A stretch of DNA of 64,000 nt. It comes from Vibrio navarrensis. Lineage in GTDB: Bacteria; Pseudomonadota; Gammaproteobacteria; Enterobacterales; Vibrionaceae. The notes under the pieces were generated by a model that had not been told where the DNA came from, did no database searches, and saw nothing but the letters and a program-made list of their open reading frames with translations. Numbering within the stretch: position 1 is the stretch's first letter; the number at the start of each line of letters is the position of its first letter. The position numbers and the translations under genes were made by a program. The DNA lies in contig NZ_CP065217.1 in assembly GCF_015767675.1 (NCBI RefSeq), positions 248,001 to 312,000 of the forward strand, in the 5' to 3' direction. This document shows positions 43,418 through 52,746 of this stretch, in pieces.

Positions 43418-43660
43418 TTACTCTACATCTTCCATCTTACCCAGTAGGGTGCGGATGCGTTCTTGCCACTGAGCGTGTTCTTGTTGAGCTTGTTGAGATT
43501 TTTGCTCGAGCTCTGCGTGTTGGGCGCGCAGTTGGTCGGCTTCGCTAGCCAGCTTCGCCTTATCTTCTTTCAGCTCTTCGACTTCCATTTGCAGTAGTGC
43601 GATGGTATCCACTGCGGTCTGAATTTTTGCTTCCAGTTTTTCTAATACTTCAAAAGACAT
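43418..43660 (-). CDS. zapB: Cell division protein ZapB
   Basis: An 80-residue protein that is a single coiled coil ([20 protein letters not shown], then heptads to the end), the form and length of ZapB, which connects the Z-ring via ZapA to the terminus-binding protein MatP. The proximity of glpX and rraA agrees with the neighbourhood seen in related genomes. The start at 43660 follows a normal spacing. A repeat block lies right after its TAA stop. Confidence 0.92.
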   Translation of the reverse strand: MSFEVLEKLEAKIQTAVDTIALLQMEVEELKEDKAKLASEADQLRAQHAELEQKSQQAQQEHAQWQERIRTLLGKMEDVE

Positions 43661-43795
43661 TTTGGCCTACCTATTCTTATTCGGTTCAATGAGCGCAGCC
43701 CATGCTGCGGCTCTCTCTATTAGCCTCATTCTACTCAGCACAAGGCATAGAAACACCTGCTATGTTGGAAAAATTGCATCATTTGCCTAAAAAAA

Positions 43796-43818
43796 CAGCG
43801 CATTGAGGCAATGCGCTG
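43796..43818 (-). terminator. Terminator after rraA
   Basis: Stem CAGCGCATT/AATGCGCTG with loop GAGGC, followed by a T-run on the minus strand (TTTTTTT). Placed between rraA and zapB; A/T runs on both sides could let it work in both directions. Confidence 0.88.
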
Positions 43819-43887
43819 ATTTTTTCTCACTTTTTAACCGCGTGAAACGTGCTTTCTCGCGCTTTTCTCTCGCCTTGAGTGCCGTAA

Positions 43888-44391
43888 TTAGAGCTCAGGC
43901 TCTTCAAAGTCGGCGCTAAGTGGCTCTTGCGAAAGGATGATGCCAGTGCTGTCGGCGTAGAGGTAATCTTCCGGTAAGAAGGTCACACCACCGAAATTGA
44001 CGGGAATATCGACTTCGCCAATGCCTTGCGCTGACGCGCCGACCGGAATCGAGGCGAGCGCTTGAATGCCGAGGTTCATATCTTCCAGCTCGTCAATTTC
44101 ACGCACGCTGCCATAGACAACAATGCCTTCCCATTCGTTTTCTTCTGCTAGGGTGGCAATTTCTGCATCGACCAGTGCGCGGCGCAATGAGCCTCCGCCA
44201 TCGACCAGCAGCACGCGTCCAACACCATCTTGTTCCAGCGTCTCACGAATCAGCGAGTTATCTTCGAAGCATTTTACAGTGGTGATTTGCCCGGCAAATG
44301 AGGCACGCCCACCGAAGTTGCTGAACATCGGCTCGACCACATCCACTTGATCCAGATAGATATCACATAGGGCAGAGGTGTTGTATTCCAT
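43888..44391 (-). CDS. rraA: Regulator of ribonuclease E activity A
   Basis: RraA binds RNase E and inhibits mRNA decay. The 167-residue protein has the RraA fold signatures [38 protein letters not shown] and [14 protein letters not shown]; the Gly-rich [12 protein letters not shown] segment is the conserved cleft. It lies 75 bases after menA on the same strand, an order common in gamma-proteobacteria, and ends at a strong terminator. Confidence 0.95.
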   Translation of the reverse strand: MEYNTSALCDIYLDQVDVVEPMFSNFGGRASFAGQITTVKCFEDNSLIRETLEQDGVGRVLLVDGGGSLRRALVDAEIATLAEENEWEGIVVYGSVREIDELEDMNLGIQALASIPVGASAQGIGEVDIPVNFGGVTFLPEDYLYADSTGIILSQEPLSADFEEPEL

Positions 44392-44466
44392 AGCATACCT
44401 TTTTCGGTAAATGAATTTTCTCTTGAGTATATCTGCGCATTAAGTCAATGCAATGACAATTAGTGA

Positions 44467-45384
44467 TTAACTAACAAGAGTTTGAGCTATCACAACTGTT
44501 GCAAACAAAATATTGGTGACCAATGAGCACTTCACCACCACGGGCATCATCGGCGCAATTTGAGCGGGTTGATGGGTTAACCACACCGCTTTGCCATGAT
44601 TAATAACCAGTAACAGGCTGAAAATAAAAGGAAAGCTGAACCACAGTGGTTTGCCTTGCAACAGCAAGTAAATGGCAAACGCCAGCACCGCGCCACCGAG
44701 TAATACGAAGTGGTATTGCTTGGCTTTGCGCTGACCGAGGCGAACTGCAACAGTGCGTTTCCCGCACGCGGCGTCGTTTTCGATATCGCGCATGTTGTTG
44801 ATATTCAGTACCGCGACCGCTAACAAGCCGCAGCCCAAGGCAGGCAAAAACAGCGCTGAATCCAACACGCCGGTATGAAGGAAATAGGTGCCGGAAACAC
44901 CGAGCAAACCGAAGAATATGAATACCGAGAGATCGCCCAGACCCACATAGCCATAAGGCTTATTGCCCATGGTGTAAGCAATGGCGGCGAGGATGGCTAA
45001 AATACCCAAAGCGATAAACGCGAGGATGCTTTGTAAACTGCTTAAGGCATAAAACACCAGTGCTAAACCCGAGACGATGGTAAGCAAAATATTAAATACG
45101 ATGGCACGTTGCATCTCTTTAGCGCTGACCGCGCCAGATTGCATTGCTCGCAATGGGCCAAGGCGCTTGTCGTTGTCGGTGCCTTTGACGGCATCGCCAT
45201 AGTCGTTGGCTAAGTTAGACAAGATTTGCAGCAAAGTGGCGGTGATAAACGCCAGCAGAGCGACCACCAATGAGAATTGCCCCGAAGAGTAAGCCAGCAC
45301 ACTGCCAGTTAAAATGGAGACCAAAGCCAGAGGCAATGTTTTAGGGCGCGCGGCATCAAGCCAGATTCTCAGAGATTGATTCAT
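44467..45384 (-). CDS. menA: 1,4-dihydroxy-2-naphthoate polyprenyltransferase
   Basis: Integral membrane UbiA-family enzyme that adds the polyprenyl chain in menaquinone synthesis. The 305-residue protein has eight to nine membrane helices, the first Asp-rich site NDYGDAVKGTDNDKRLGP (about residues 60-78) and the second NNMRDIENDAACGKRT, which bind Mg-diphosphate. It is followed by rraA. Its start lies about 50 bases from a repeat block that separates it from hslU. Confidence 0.94.
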   Translation of the reverse strand: MNQSLRIWLDAARPKTLPLALVSILTGSVLAYSSGQFSLVVALLAFITATLLQILSNLANDYGDAVKGTDNDKRLGPLRAMQSGAVSAKEMQRAIVFNILLTIVSGLALVFYALSSLQSILAFIALGILAILAAIAYTMGNKPYGYVGLGDLSVFIFFGLLGVSGTYFLHTGVLDSALFLPALGCGLLAVAVLNINNMRDIENDAACGKRTVAVRLGQRKAKQYHFVLLGGAVLAFAIYLLLQGKPLWFSFPFIFSLLLVINHGKAVWLTHQPAQIAPMMPVVVKCSLVTNILFATVVIAQTLVS

Positions 45385-45819
45385 GTGTGTTTCGTGCGAG
45401 TAAAACCGACGGTCAGTATACGAAGAAACACGTAAGGAAGAAAGGGAGAAGAGAAGGTCGCTAGGGACTAGGAAAAGAAGGTTCTAGGTGCTAGGAAAAG
45501 AAGGTTCTAGGTTCTAGGTTTCTAGGAAGAGCGGATAAGAGCGGGCCTGGGAAGGGCAAGAGCGGCCCTGGTTCCTAGGTCGCTAGGTTCTAGGAAGAGC
45601 AGGAAGAGCAGGAAGAGCGGTCCTTCTCTTCCGCTTTTTCTCTTCCTAGCAATCTAGACCCTAGAAAACTCGCCCCTTCTTTTTCCGCTCTTGCTCTTCC
45701 CCAGGACCATAGGACCTTTTTTTCCGCTTTTCCAAGGGCCCAGGACCCCAGGACCTTCTCTTACGCTCTTGCCTTTCCTAGTACCTGCTCTTCCCTAGAA
45801 CCTAGAACCTTGTTTTCCC
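45385..45819. repeat. menA leader and CTAG/AAGAGCGG repeat block after hslU
   Basis: The first 45 bases are the menA leader. Repeat fills about 45432-45818, with the shared core GGGCAAGAGCGGCCCTGG at 45554-45571, three GGAAGAGCA-type units near 45595, and a pyrimidine arm with CCAAGGGCCCAGGACCCC near 45735. This is the right-most member of the family in the window. Confidence 0.88.
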
Positions 45820-47151
45820 TTAAAGAATAAAGCGGCTCAGATCTTCGTCTGCGACAAACTCACCGAGGCGCTGCTTGACGTATTGCGCGTCGATGACAAA
45901 CTTGGCGCCAGATTTTTCTGTGGCGTCGAAGGAGATTTCATCCATCAAACGTTCCATCACGGTGTGCAGACGGCGTGCGCCGATGTTTTCCGTGGTTTCG
46001 TTGACGGTCCATGCGGCTTCGGCTATTTGGCTGATGCCATCTTCAGTGAACTCGATATCAACCTGCTCGGTTTTCATCAGGGCGATGTATTGCTCGGTCA
46101 GAGAGGCTTTAGGTTCGGTCAGGATGCGTTTGAAATCGTGGCTGGTCAGCGCTTCGAGCTCGACGCGGATCGGCAGGCGGCCTTGCAGCTCGGGGATCAA
46201 ATCAGACGGTTTGGACACTTGGAATGCGCCGGAGGTGATGAACAGAATGTGGTCAGTTCGCACCATGCCGTGTTTGGTCGATACGGTGCTGCCCTCAATC
46301 AGCGGTAGTAGGTCGCGCTGCACCCCTTCACGAGAGACATCTGGGCCTGAGCTTTCGCCGCGCTTACAGATTTTGTCGATCTCATCGATAAACACGATGC
46401 CGTTGTTCTCAACGTTGTAAATCGCCTGATCTTTCAGCTCTTCTTGGTTGACCAGCTTCGCCGCTTCCTCTTCGATCAGCGCTTTCATTGCATCTTTGAT
46501 TTTCAGTTTGCGTTTTTTGCTGGTGTTGCCCGCAAGGCTTTGGAACATTCCCTGCAGCTGGTTGGTCATCTCTTCCATGCCCGGAGGCGCCATGATCTCC
46601 ACGCCCATTTGCGGTGCAGCGACATTGACTTCAATCTCTTTGTCGTCGAGCTTACCTTCACGCAATTTCTTGCGGAAAATTTGTCGCGTATTGGAGTTGT
46701 CGTCGCTCTGCTCACTTTGCCCCCATGCATCGCGTGCTGGCGGCAGCAAGGCATCAAGCACGCGCTCTTCCGCTAGCTCTTCAGCGCGGAACTGCACTTT
46801 TTCCATCGCTTGCTGGTGGGTCATTTTCACCGCCACGTCGGTCAGATCGCGGATAATGGTTTCCACCTCTTTACCCACATAACCGACTTCGGTGAACTTG
46901 GTCGCTTCGACTTTGATAAACGGTGCGTTGGCCAGTTTAGCCAAACGGCGAGCAATTTCGGTTTTACCTACCCCAGTTGGGCCGATCATCAGGATATTTT
47001 TTGGGGTGACTTCGGCGCGCAGCCCTTCTTCAAGCTGCATGCGGCGCCAGCGGTTACGTAGGGCAATCGCCACCGAGCGTTTTGCTTTTTCCTGACCAAT
47101 GATGTGACGGTTCAGTTCGTGCACAATTTCGCGGGGAGTCATTTCAGACAT
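45820..47151 (-). CDS. hslU: HslU, ATPase subunit of the HslVU protease
   Basis: AAA+ unfoldase that feeds substrates to HslV. The 443-residue protein has Walker [14 protein letters not shown] (about residue 58), a long I-domain insertion, Walker [11 protein letters not shown] (about 250), sensor motif [12 protein letters not shown] and the C-terminal EDLSRFIL tail that docks into HslV. It lies 25 bases after hslV in the same operon. Its last codon and TAA join the repeat block directly. Confidence 0.97.
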   Translation of the reverse strand: MSEMTPREIVHELNRHIIGQEKAKRSVAIALRNRWRRMQLEEGLRAEVTPKNILMIGPTGVGKTEIARRLAKLANAPFIKVEATKFTEVGYVGKEVETIIRDLTDVAVKMTHQQAMEKVQFRAEELAEERVLDALLPPARDAWGQSEQSDDNSNTRQIFRKKLREGKLDDKEIEVNVAAPQMGVEIMAPPGMEEMTNQLQGMFQSLAGNTSKKRKLKIKDAMKALIEEEAAKLVNQEELKDQAIYNVENNGIVFIDEIDKICKRGESSGPDVSREGVQRDLLPLIEGSTVSTKHGMVRTDHILFITSGAFQVSKPSDLIPELQGRLPIRVELEALTSHDFKRILTEPKASLTEQYIALMKTEQVDIEFTEDGISQIAEAAWTVNETTENIGARRLHTVMERLMDEISFDATEKSGAKFVIDAQYVKQRLGEFVADEDLSRFIL

Positions 47152-47176
47152 CTTGCTTCCTCAAATTCTGTATAAG

Positions 47177-47731
47177 TTACGCTTGGGTTGCGCTTGGCAA
47201 CTCTGGCGTGGCCGTGAGCTCTTCAATGGTGTGATTGTGGTTGGTAAACACACAAATGTCACCGGCGATATTGAGCGCTTTGACGGCGATCTCGCGTGCG
47301 TCTAGGTCGGTGTTTTCCAACAGCGCAGTGGCAGCGGCTTGAGCGTAAGCGCCGCCTGAGCCAATCGCAATCAGGTCGTTTTCTGGCTGCACCACGTCAC
47401 CGTTACCAGTGATGATGAGCGACGCCGTTTCGTCGGCCACGGCGAGCAGCGCTTCGAGTTTGCGCAGAGCGCGATCGCTGCGCCAATCTTTGGCCAGTTC
47501 AACCGCGGCTTTGGTCAGATGGCCTTGGTGCATCTGCAATTTGCTTTCGAAGCGTTCAAATAGGGTAAAGGCGTCGGCTGTGCCACCTGCAAAGCCAGCC
47601 AGCACTTTGTTGTTGTAAAGACGGCGAACTTTGCGCGCATTGCCTTTCATGACGGTGTTGCCCAAAGACACTTGTCCGTCTCCGGCGATGACGACTGTGT
47701 TGTTACGACGTACAGATACTATGGTAGTCAC
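47177..47731 (-). CDS. hslV: HslV, peptidase subunit of the HslVU protease
   Basis: Proteasome-like threonine peptidase. After Met removal the protein starts [19 protein letters not shown], exposing the catalytic Thr, with the following [15 protein letters not shown] and the [16 protein letters not shown] segment as in other HslV. The 184-residue length is slightly above the usual 175-183. It is the first gene of the hslVU operon and is preceded by a heat-shock promoter at 47773-47800. Confidence 0.97.
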   Translation of the reverse strand: MTTIVSVRRNNTVVIAGDGQVSLGNTVMKGNARKVRRLYNNKVLAGFAGGTADAFTLFERFESKLQMHQGHLTKAAVELAKDWRSDRALRKLEALLAVADETASLIITGNGDVVQPENDLIAIGSGGAYAQAAATALLENTDLDAREIAVKALNIAGDICVFTNHNHTIEELTATPELPSATQA

Positions 47732-47772
47732 GAGCAGACCTCTTGATACTTTTCACGATGGAGTTGTTTGAT

Positions 47773-47800
47773 ATATGGGGGTGGTAAAAGAGAATTCAAG
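47773..47800 (-). promoter_or_regulatory. Sigma-32 (RpoH) heat-shock promoter of hslVU
   Basis: On the minus strand CTTGAA (47800-47795) is followed after 14 bases by CCCCATAT (47780-47773), an excellent match to the sigma-32 consensus. It is about 40 bases before the hslV start. hslVU is a known RpoH-dependent operon in E. coli, which supports the call. Confidence 0.9.
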
Positions 47801-47842
47801 AGCGAATCGAGGGCGGAGAAAGGGGGCCAGCCGAGGCAAATA

Positions 47843-47873
47843 AAAAGGCACAAGTGATGCACTTGCGCCTTTT
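47843..47873 (-). terminator. Terminator after ftsN
   Basis: Stem AAAAGGC.CAAGTG / CACTTG.GCCTTTT with one internal mismatch and a three-base loop; T-run on the minus strand. Sits between ftsN and the hslV promoter. Confidence 0.85.
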
Positions 47874-47886
47874 CGAGTTTGCTATT

Positions 47887-48429
47887 TTACTGCGCTTCTT
47901 TCCAGATCGCGCAAGGCTCAATTTTGGCGCGTTGCAGCTTATGCCGATCGCGCTCGGCGTCCCTTTTGGTGGTGTACGGCCCTAGCACCACGCGATACCA
48001 GTCGCTGCCCTCTTTTTTGCGGATCTTACTGGTGATGCCTTGAAAGGCGATGTCTAGCTTGCGCGCTTCAGCTTGATCTAGCGTTTTGTAAGCACCGCAC
48101 TGCATGATGTAAGGAATGGCTGAGATTTCCTGCTCTTTGGCCACCACTTCGATTTCGCGTTTAGGCAGAGACTCCACGTATTGCCATTTTTCTTCTGGCG
48201 GAGGAGGCAGCTCTTTTTTCGCTGCGGGCTTGGGAGTTGGTTTGCTTTGTTGCACGACCGGCACGGGGGGCTCCGGGTCGTTATTAAGGATATACAGGCC
48301 ATAGCCAAACGCGCCAACCAGCAAAATTGCCAGTAGGCCTGCGCGCCAAGGTTTTCTTTTCGCTGTGGCGGTCTTTTTAGTAGCCGGTTTTTTGGGGCTA
48401 CGACCACGCCTTACATAATCTTTAGCCAC
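47887..48429 (-). CDS. ftsN: Cell division protein FtsN (SPOR domain)
   Basis: FtsN activates septal peptidoglycan synthesis. The 180-residue protein has a basic cytoplasmic start (RRGRSPKKPATKKTATAKRK), one membrane segment at about residues 29-48 (AGLLAILLVGAFGYGLYIL), a Pro/Lys-rich periplasmic linker, and a C-terminal SPOR domain (QCGAYKTLDQAEARKLDIAF to the end). The gene lies between cytR and hslV, the conserved enterobacterial order cytR-ftsN-hslVU. Confidence 0.94.
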   Translation of the reverse strand: MAKDYVRRGRSPKKPATKKTATAKRKPWRAGLLAILLVGAFGYGLYILNNDPEPPVPVVQQSKPTPKPAAKKELPPPPEEKWQYVESLPKREIEVVAKEQEISAIPYIMQCGAYKTLDQAEARKLDIAFQGITSKIRKKEGSDWYRVVLGPYTTKRDAERDRHKLQRAKIEPCAIWKEAQ

Positions 48430-48512
48430 GATAATTACTAACTATGATTTATTCAGCCAGACATGGTAATCCAGAATGACAGAACAGAACAGGGCACGGC
48501 GTAATAAAAGGA

Positions 48513-48536
48513 AGCGACGCAACACAATGCGCCGCT
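48513..48536 (-). terminator. Probable terminator after cytR
   Basis: Stem AGCGACGCA/TGCGCCGCT with one wobble pair and a six-base loop; the minus-strand 3' side reads TCCTTTTATT. It lies 19 bases after the cytR stop. Confidence 0.65.
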
Positions 48537-48554
48537 TTGACTTGGTTTGAGCGC

Positions 48555-49562
48555 TTAACGCAATCTCGGTGGCGCGGCGCTGCCACGGATCACCAGTTGC
48601 GTTTCGAGCAGGCGAGAGCCGCTGTGGATCTCATGCCCTTTGAGCACTTCAAGCATCATCAACATCGCTTGACGGCCAATCTCATAGCGCGGCTGAGAGA
48701 TGGTGGTTAAAGGGGGATCGCAGTACTGGGCAAATTGAATGTCGTCAAAACCGACCACGGAGAGATCTTGTGGAACGCGCAGGCCCAGTTTTTTCGCTTC
48801 TTGAATCGCGCCAATCGCCATGGTGTCGCAGTGGCAGAATACGGCTGTCGGCGGTTCAGGTAACTCTAACAACTGGCGAATGGCCTCTGTACCGCCGGCG
48901 AACGAGAATTCGGCTTCCGCGCAGTAATCCGGGTTCATGGTGATGCCAGCGCGTCGTAGCGCTTGTTGATAGCCTTGCTGACGGAACTGACACAGCACCG
49001 CAGACGATGGACCTGAGATTTGCGCGATGCGTTTGTGACCCAACTGGGTTAAGTAGTTCACGGCTTCAAACGCCGAGGTTAGGTTGTCGATGTGCACGGT
49101 GGGCAGTTCGAGCTCGGGGGCGAACTCACACGCCATCACCATCGGCGGCAGGTTTTTCTGCTCCGGCTTGCTGACATCAAACGGCAGATCGGTGCCAAGC
49201 AGCAACATACCATCGGCTTGTTTGGTGAAGACAAGGTTGACGAACGAGCTTTCGCGACGCTTTTGCTGACCACTGTCGCCCAGTAGAACCAAGTAGCCTT
49301 GCTCCATCGCTGCGTCTTCGATACCGCGAATAATCTCGGTAAAGTAAGGGTCACAGATGTCTGGGACAATCGTTACTATGGTTTTTGATTCGTTCCGACG
49401 TAAATTTCTTGCAAGCGAGTTTGGTGAATATCCAGCCTCTAAAACCGCGTCTTCCACCCGTTTTCTGGTGGTGGCCGACACTTTTTCGGGATTCATTAGT
49501 GCTCTTGAGACCGTGGCGGTCGAGACACCAGCAAGCTGGGCAACATCCTTCATTGTCGCCAT
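48555..49562 (-). CDS. cytR: CytR, LacI-family repressor of nucleoside genes
   Basis: CytR represses nucleoside uptake and catabolism genes and works with CRP at its targets. The 335-residue protein has the N-terminal LacI helix-turn-helix MKDVAQLAGVSTATVSRAL and the hinge NSLARNLRRNE, then a periplasmic-binding-type effector domain (IVTIVPDICDPYFTEIIRGI, VVGFDDIQFAQYCDPPLTT). The location next to ftsN and priA is the conserved cytR context. A CRP-like site lies about 130 bases upstream. Confidence 0.95.
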   Translation of the reverse strand: MATMKDVAQLAGVSTATVSRALMNPEKVSATTRKRVEDAVLEAGYSPNSLARNLRRNESKTIVTIVPDICDPYFTEIIRGIEDAAMEQGYLVLLGDSGQQKRRESSFVNLVFTKQADGMLLLGTDLPFDVSKPEQKNLPPMVMACEFAPELELPTVHIDNLTSAFEAVNYLTQLGHKRIAQISGPSSAVLCQFRQQGYQQALRRAGITMNPDYCAEAEFSFAGGTEAIRQLLELPEPPTAVFCHCDTMAIGAIQEAKKLGLRVPQDLSVVGFDDIQFAQYCDPPLTTISQPRYEIGRQAMLMMLEVLKGHEIHSGSRLLETQLVIRGSAAPPRLR

Positions 49563-49693
49563 AAATTAAACCCTCTTTTTCGCCATGATTGACGTTCAAT
49601 TATTGTTCTGATGCAAAATATGAGATAACCCGGATAGTCTATTCATTTCTTCAGCGAAAGTTACGGCGGAATTAACAGAATTTACATTCTTCA

Positions 49694-49709
49694 TGTGATT
49701 GTCATCACG
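49694..49709. promoter_or_regulatory. CRP-like binding site upstream of cytR
   Basis: TGTGATTGTCATCACG matches the CRP consensus TGTGA-N6-TCACA in 9 of 10 core positions. It lies between cytR and priA, about 130 bases upstream of the cytR start. cytR is CRP-responsive in E. coli, so use at this gene is plausible. Confidence 0.75.
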
Positions 49710-49763
49710 TAAAAAGGTAATACCTTGCAAGTATCGAAGATTGTTTGAAGATTTTATCGTTTG

Positions 49764-51965
49764 CTAGCTCAAATCCTGTGGCTCAATGTCTACGATCCAT
49801 CGTACTTTCTTTGCATTCGGTAACATTTCAATCGCCGGTTTCGCGCTGATTAACAATTTTTGCATCAAGACGCGGCTTTGCGTTTGCAGCAGCAGTTGCC
49901 AGCGATATTTGCCCGCGCGTTTGGCCAGCGGCGACGGGGTCGGCCCAAGCACTAAACAGGTGTCATCAAACAAGGGATGGGACTCGAGGGTGAGACGAAC
50001 TTGGCGCAAGAACACCTCGCAAAGCTCGCTGTGATTGGCCTCGGCGCGAAACAGGGTTAAAAAGCTGTAGGGCGGCAGTTGGGCGATGCGTCGTTCTTCT
50101 AACGCGCTTAGGGCAAACGAGCGATAGTCCTTGGTCAGCAAGGCTTGCAGCAGCGGGTGTTCCGGATGATGGGTTTGCAGCAGCACTTCACCGGGTTTGC
50201 TGGCGCGCCCAGCGCGTCCGGCCACCTGGATAAACAACTGGGCCAATCGCTCGGAAGCGCGAAAATCACTGCTGTAGAGCGAGCCATCCACATCAAGCAA
50301 AGCAACCAGCGTCACATCAGGAAAATGGTGCCCTTTGGCCAGCATCTGCGTGCCGATCAAGATTTGATACTCGCCGCGTCGGATCGCTTGCAATGCATCT
50401 TCCAAGCTGCCTTTGCGCCGCGTGCTGTCTCGGTCAATACGGATCGCTTTGTACTCGGGAAAGAGGTTTTCCAACTGGTTCTCTAGCTGCTCGGTGCCGA
50501 CGCCAACGGTGACCAACTGAGTGGAACCGCATCCTTGGCACTGATGAATCACCGGCTGCTGCGAGCCGCAATGGTGGCAGCGGATCTCGTTGCTGTATTG
50601 ATGGTAGGTGTAGTAGGCATCGCAGCGTTTACATTCCGCAATCCAGCCGCATTGGTGGCACATCAGTGCTGGGGAGAAACCGCGCCGATTGAGAAACAGC
50701 ATCACCTGATTACCCGCTTGGAGATGGCGGCGCATTTCGACAATCAAGGGCGCAGACAAGCCACTTTCCAAATAGAGCCCTTTGACATCCAGCACTTGGT
50801 TGCGTGTTGGTACGGCAACGCCGGCCCGCTGGGTTAAAGTCAGATGGTGGTATTTGCCGCTGAGTGCATTGTGCAGCGACTCCAGAGCTGGCGTCGCCGA
50901 GCCGAGGATGATCGGAATATCTTCTTTGGCGGCGCGCATCACCGCCACATCGCGCGCGTGGTAACGCAGGCTATCTTGCTGTTTATAGGACGTATCGTGC
51001 TCTTCATCGACGATGATCATGCCCAAGTCGGCAAACGGCGTGAACAAGGCCGAGCGAGTGCCAATCACAATGCCAGCCACTTTGTCGCGCGCGCTCAGCC
51101 AAGCGTTGAGGCGTTCAGTGTCGTTCAGACCCGAGTGAATCACCGCCACGGGGACATTAAAGCGGCGGCGAAAACGGTTAATGGTTTGCGGGGTTAAGCC
51201 GATTTCCGGCACCAGCACCAGCGCTTGGCGACCTTGGGCTAAGATCGGTTTGATCAGGTTTAAGTACACTTCGGTTTTACCCGACCCCGTCACCCCCTCA
51301 AGCAAGAAGCTGGCAAAGCTCGTCTGGCACTGTACGGTGGCAATGGCGATCGCTTGCTCTTGATTGAGTTTCGGCTTGTCGTTCTCATTTTCAATCGCCT
51401 CGCCCCAAGCTTGGACTTGCGGCGTTTTGTCTTGGCTTTCGATCCAACCTTTCTCTTCGAGGGCTTTGAGCACCGTAGAAGAAATCTCTTCATCGAGAAA
51501 GCGCTGATGGCTAACTGGGCCATCGGCGAGCATTTTCATCACTCGCGCCTGTTTGACCGCGCGGCCAAAATACTGCATCAACTGGCTTTTGCCTTGCTCG
51601 GTTAACTGCCACTCCTGCAAAGTGGCAAAATCGGCCGCTTTACCTTTGCGCAGCGCCGCGGGTAGGGCGTTGTGCAGCGTTTCTCCCAGTGGATGCTGAT
51701 AATATTGGCTGCACCATTGCAGCAGGCTATACACTGGCGCGGGCCACAGCGGCTGGCTATCCAGCACTGCTTTGACCGATTTGAGTTGCTCACGCGGAAA
51801 GTCCGATTCCTGCACCAGCGCCGTGACAATGCCGACCAGCGTCTGCCGGCCAAACGGTACGCTCACCCGACCGCCGATAATGGGAAACAGATGACTGGGC
51901 ACCAGATAATCAAACTGTTTATCAAGAGGGACGGGTAGGGCAACTCGGGCAATCGATGGGCGCAT
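49764..51965 (-). CDS. priA: Primosomal protein N' (PriA helicase)
   Basis: Restarts stalled replication forks by loading the replisome. The 733-residue protein has the N-terminal DNA 3'-end-binding domain, Walker A in EGVTGSGKTEVYLN (about residue 225), the DEEH box in IIVDEEHDTSYKQQD, and the eight-cysteine zinc module (CHQCGWIAECKRCDAYY and later CHHCGS, CQGCGS). All helicase motifs are present and length is normal. It is the neighbour of cytR, as in E. coli, and divergent from rpmE. Confidence 0.96.
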   Translation of the reverse strand: MRPSIARVALPVPLDKQFDYLVPSHLFPIIGGRVSVPFGRQTLVGIVTALVQESDFPREQLKSVKAVLDSQPLWPAPVYSLLQWCSQYYQHPLGETLHNALPAALRKGKAADFATLQEWQLTEQGKSQLMQYFGRAVKQARVMKMLADGPVSHQRFLDEEISSTVLKALEEKGWIESQDKTPQVQAWGEAIENENDKPKLNQEQAIAIATVQCQTSFASFLLEGVTGSGKTEVYLNLIKPILAQGRQALVLVPEIGLTPQTINRFRRRFNVPVAVIHSGLNDTERLNAWLSARDKVAGIVIGTRSALFTPFADLGMIIVDEEHDTSYKQQDSLRYHARDVAVMRAAKEDIPIILGSATPALESLHNALSGKYHHLTLTQRAGVAVPTRNQVLDVKGLYLESGLSAPLIVEMRRHLQAGNQVMLFLNRRGFSPALMCHQCGWIAECKRCDAYYTYHQYSNEIRCHHCGSQQPVIHQCQGCGSTQLVTVGVGTEQLENQLENLFPEYKAIRIDRDSTRRKGSLEDALQAIRRGEYQILIGTQMLAKGHHFPDVTLVALLDVDGSLYSSDFRASERLAQLFIQVAGRAGRASKPGEVLLQTHHPEHPLLQALLTKDYRSFALSALEERRIAQLPPYSFLTLFRAEANHSELCEVFLRQVRLTLESHPLFDDTCLVLGPTPSPLAKRAGKYRWQLLLQTQSRVLMQKLLISAKPAIEMLPNAKKVRWIVDIEPQDLS

Positions 51966-52226
51966 AAGGTAGCGTGAGTAAACAGAAAAATAATGACTGA
52001 CAGTCTAAAGGAAGCGGCGGGCAAATTCGAGAAGCGATGGCTGATTAAAAAACTAGCGCAAAATGGCGCAAATAGGTTGATCCATTTGAGTCGATTCATT
52101 ACTATATCGCGCCTTAAGATATGGCTTCGCACCAGCGAGCGCGGTATCTAAGAGTTCATTTTTAACTACGTGTGGTGTGCGGCAAAGGCTCGTATAGCGA
52201 CACGGCCTACTATTTGAGGTTATCCC

Positions 52227-52448
52227 ATGAAAGCTGGTATCCACCCAGAATACAAAGCAGTAAACGCAACTTGTTCTTGCGGCAACTCTTTCGTTTTTAG
52301 CTCTACTCTAGCTAAAGAATCTATCCACCTAGACGTATGCGACAAGTGCCACCCATTCTACACTGGTAAGCAACGTATCGTTGATACAGGCGGCCGTGTT
52401 GATCGCTTCAACAAGCGTTTCGGTGCTCTATCAAGCGGTAAGAACTAA
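52227..52448 (+). CDS. rpmE: 50S ribosomal protein L31
   Basis: A 73-residue L31 with the zinc-binding cysteines present ([12 protein letters not shown], then [11 protein letters not shown]), so this is the zinc-containing C+ form. It starts [19 protein letters not shown]. The divergent arrangement with priA is the standard one. GAGGT precedes the start. A UUCG-loop terminator follows at 52473. The zinc form would be swapped for a C- paralogue under zinc limitation if the genome has one; none is seen here. Confidence 0.97.
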   Translation: MKAGIHPEYKAVNATCSCGNSFVFSSTLAKESIHLDVCDKCHPFYTGKQRIVDTGGRVDRFNKRFGALSSGKN

Positions 52449-52472
52449 TCACATTTGTGATGACTGTTTGAG

Positions 52473-52496
52473 AAAAGGTCGCTTCGGCGGCCTTTT
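52473..52496 (+). terminator. rpmE terminator with UUCG tetraloop
   Basis: Stem AAAAGGTCGC/GCGGCCTTTT with one wobble pair around the stable tetraloop TTCG, followed by T residues; 25 bases after the rpmE stop. Confidence 0.9.
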
Positions 52497-52746
52497 TGCT
52501 TTTTGCCTTTCTATTATTTTCCTCGTTATTTTCCTTGTTGTTGTTCAGGGGCGCTTTTCTCTCGCCCTTTGCTGGTCTTACCTTCGCCTTTCTTGGTCAT
52601 TTTGTAGATATGCTTCGCATTCTTGGCTAGGAAGATTGACTTATATCAATTAGAATTTATCTCCAAATTATCTAAAAACGCAGAGTTTTAGGTCATTTTG
52701 CAACATTCCCCCTATCCCACAAAACATATAAAGAGAATAACGACCT

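Noticed and set aside
23518..45818. Pasteurellaceae-type DNA uptake sequence
   Set aside because: AAGAGCGGT resembles AAGTGCGGT, but the T is consistently A, the words are clustered instead of scattered through genes, and vibrios take up DNA without a known uptake word.
45820..45835. Shared 3' sequence of glpX and hslU (TTATTCTTTAA) as an insertion target
   Set aside because: Each is explained by its own conserved C-terminal codons; two occurrences of about 11 bases are too little to support a target site.
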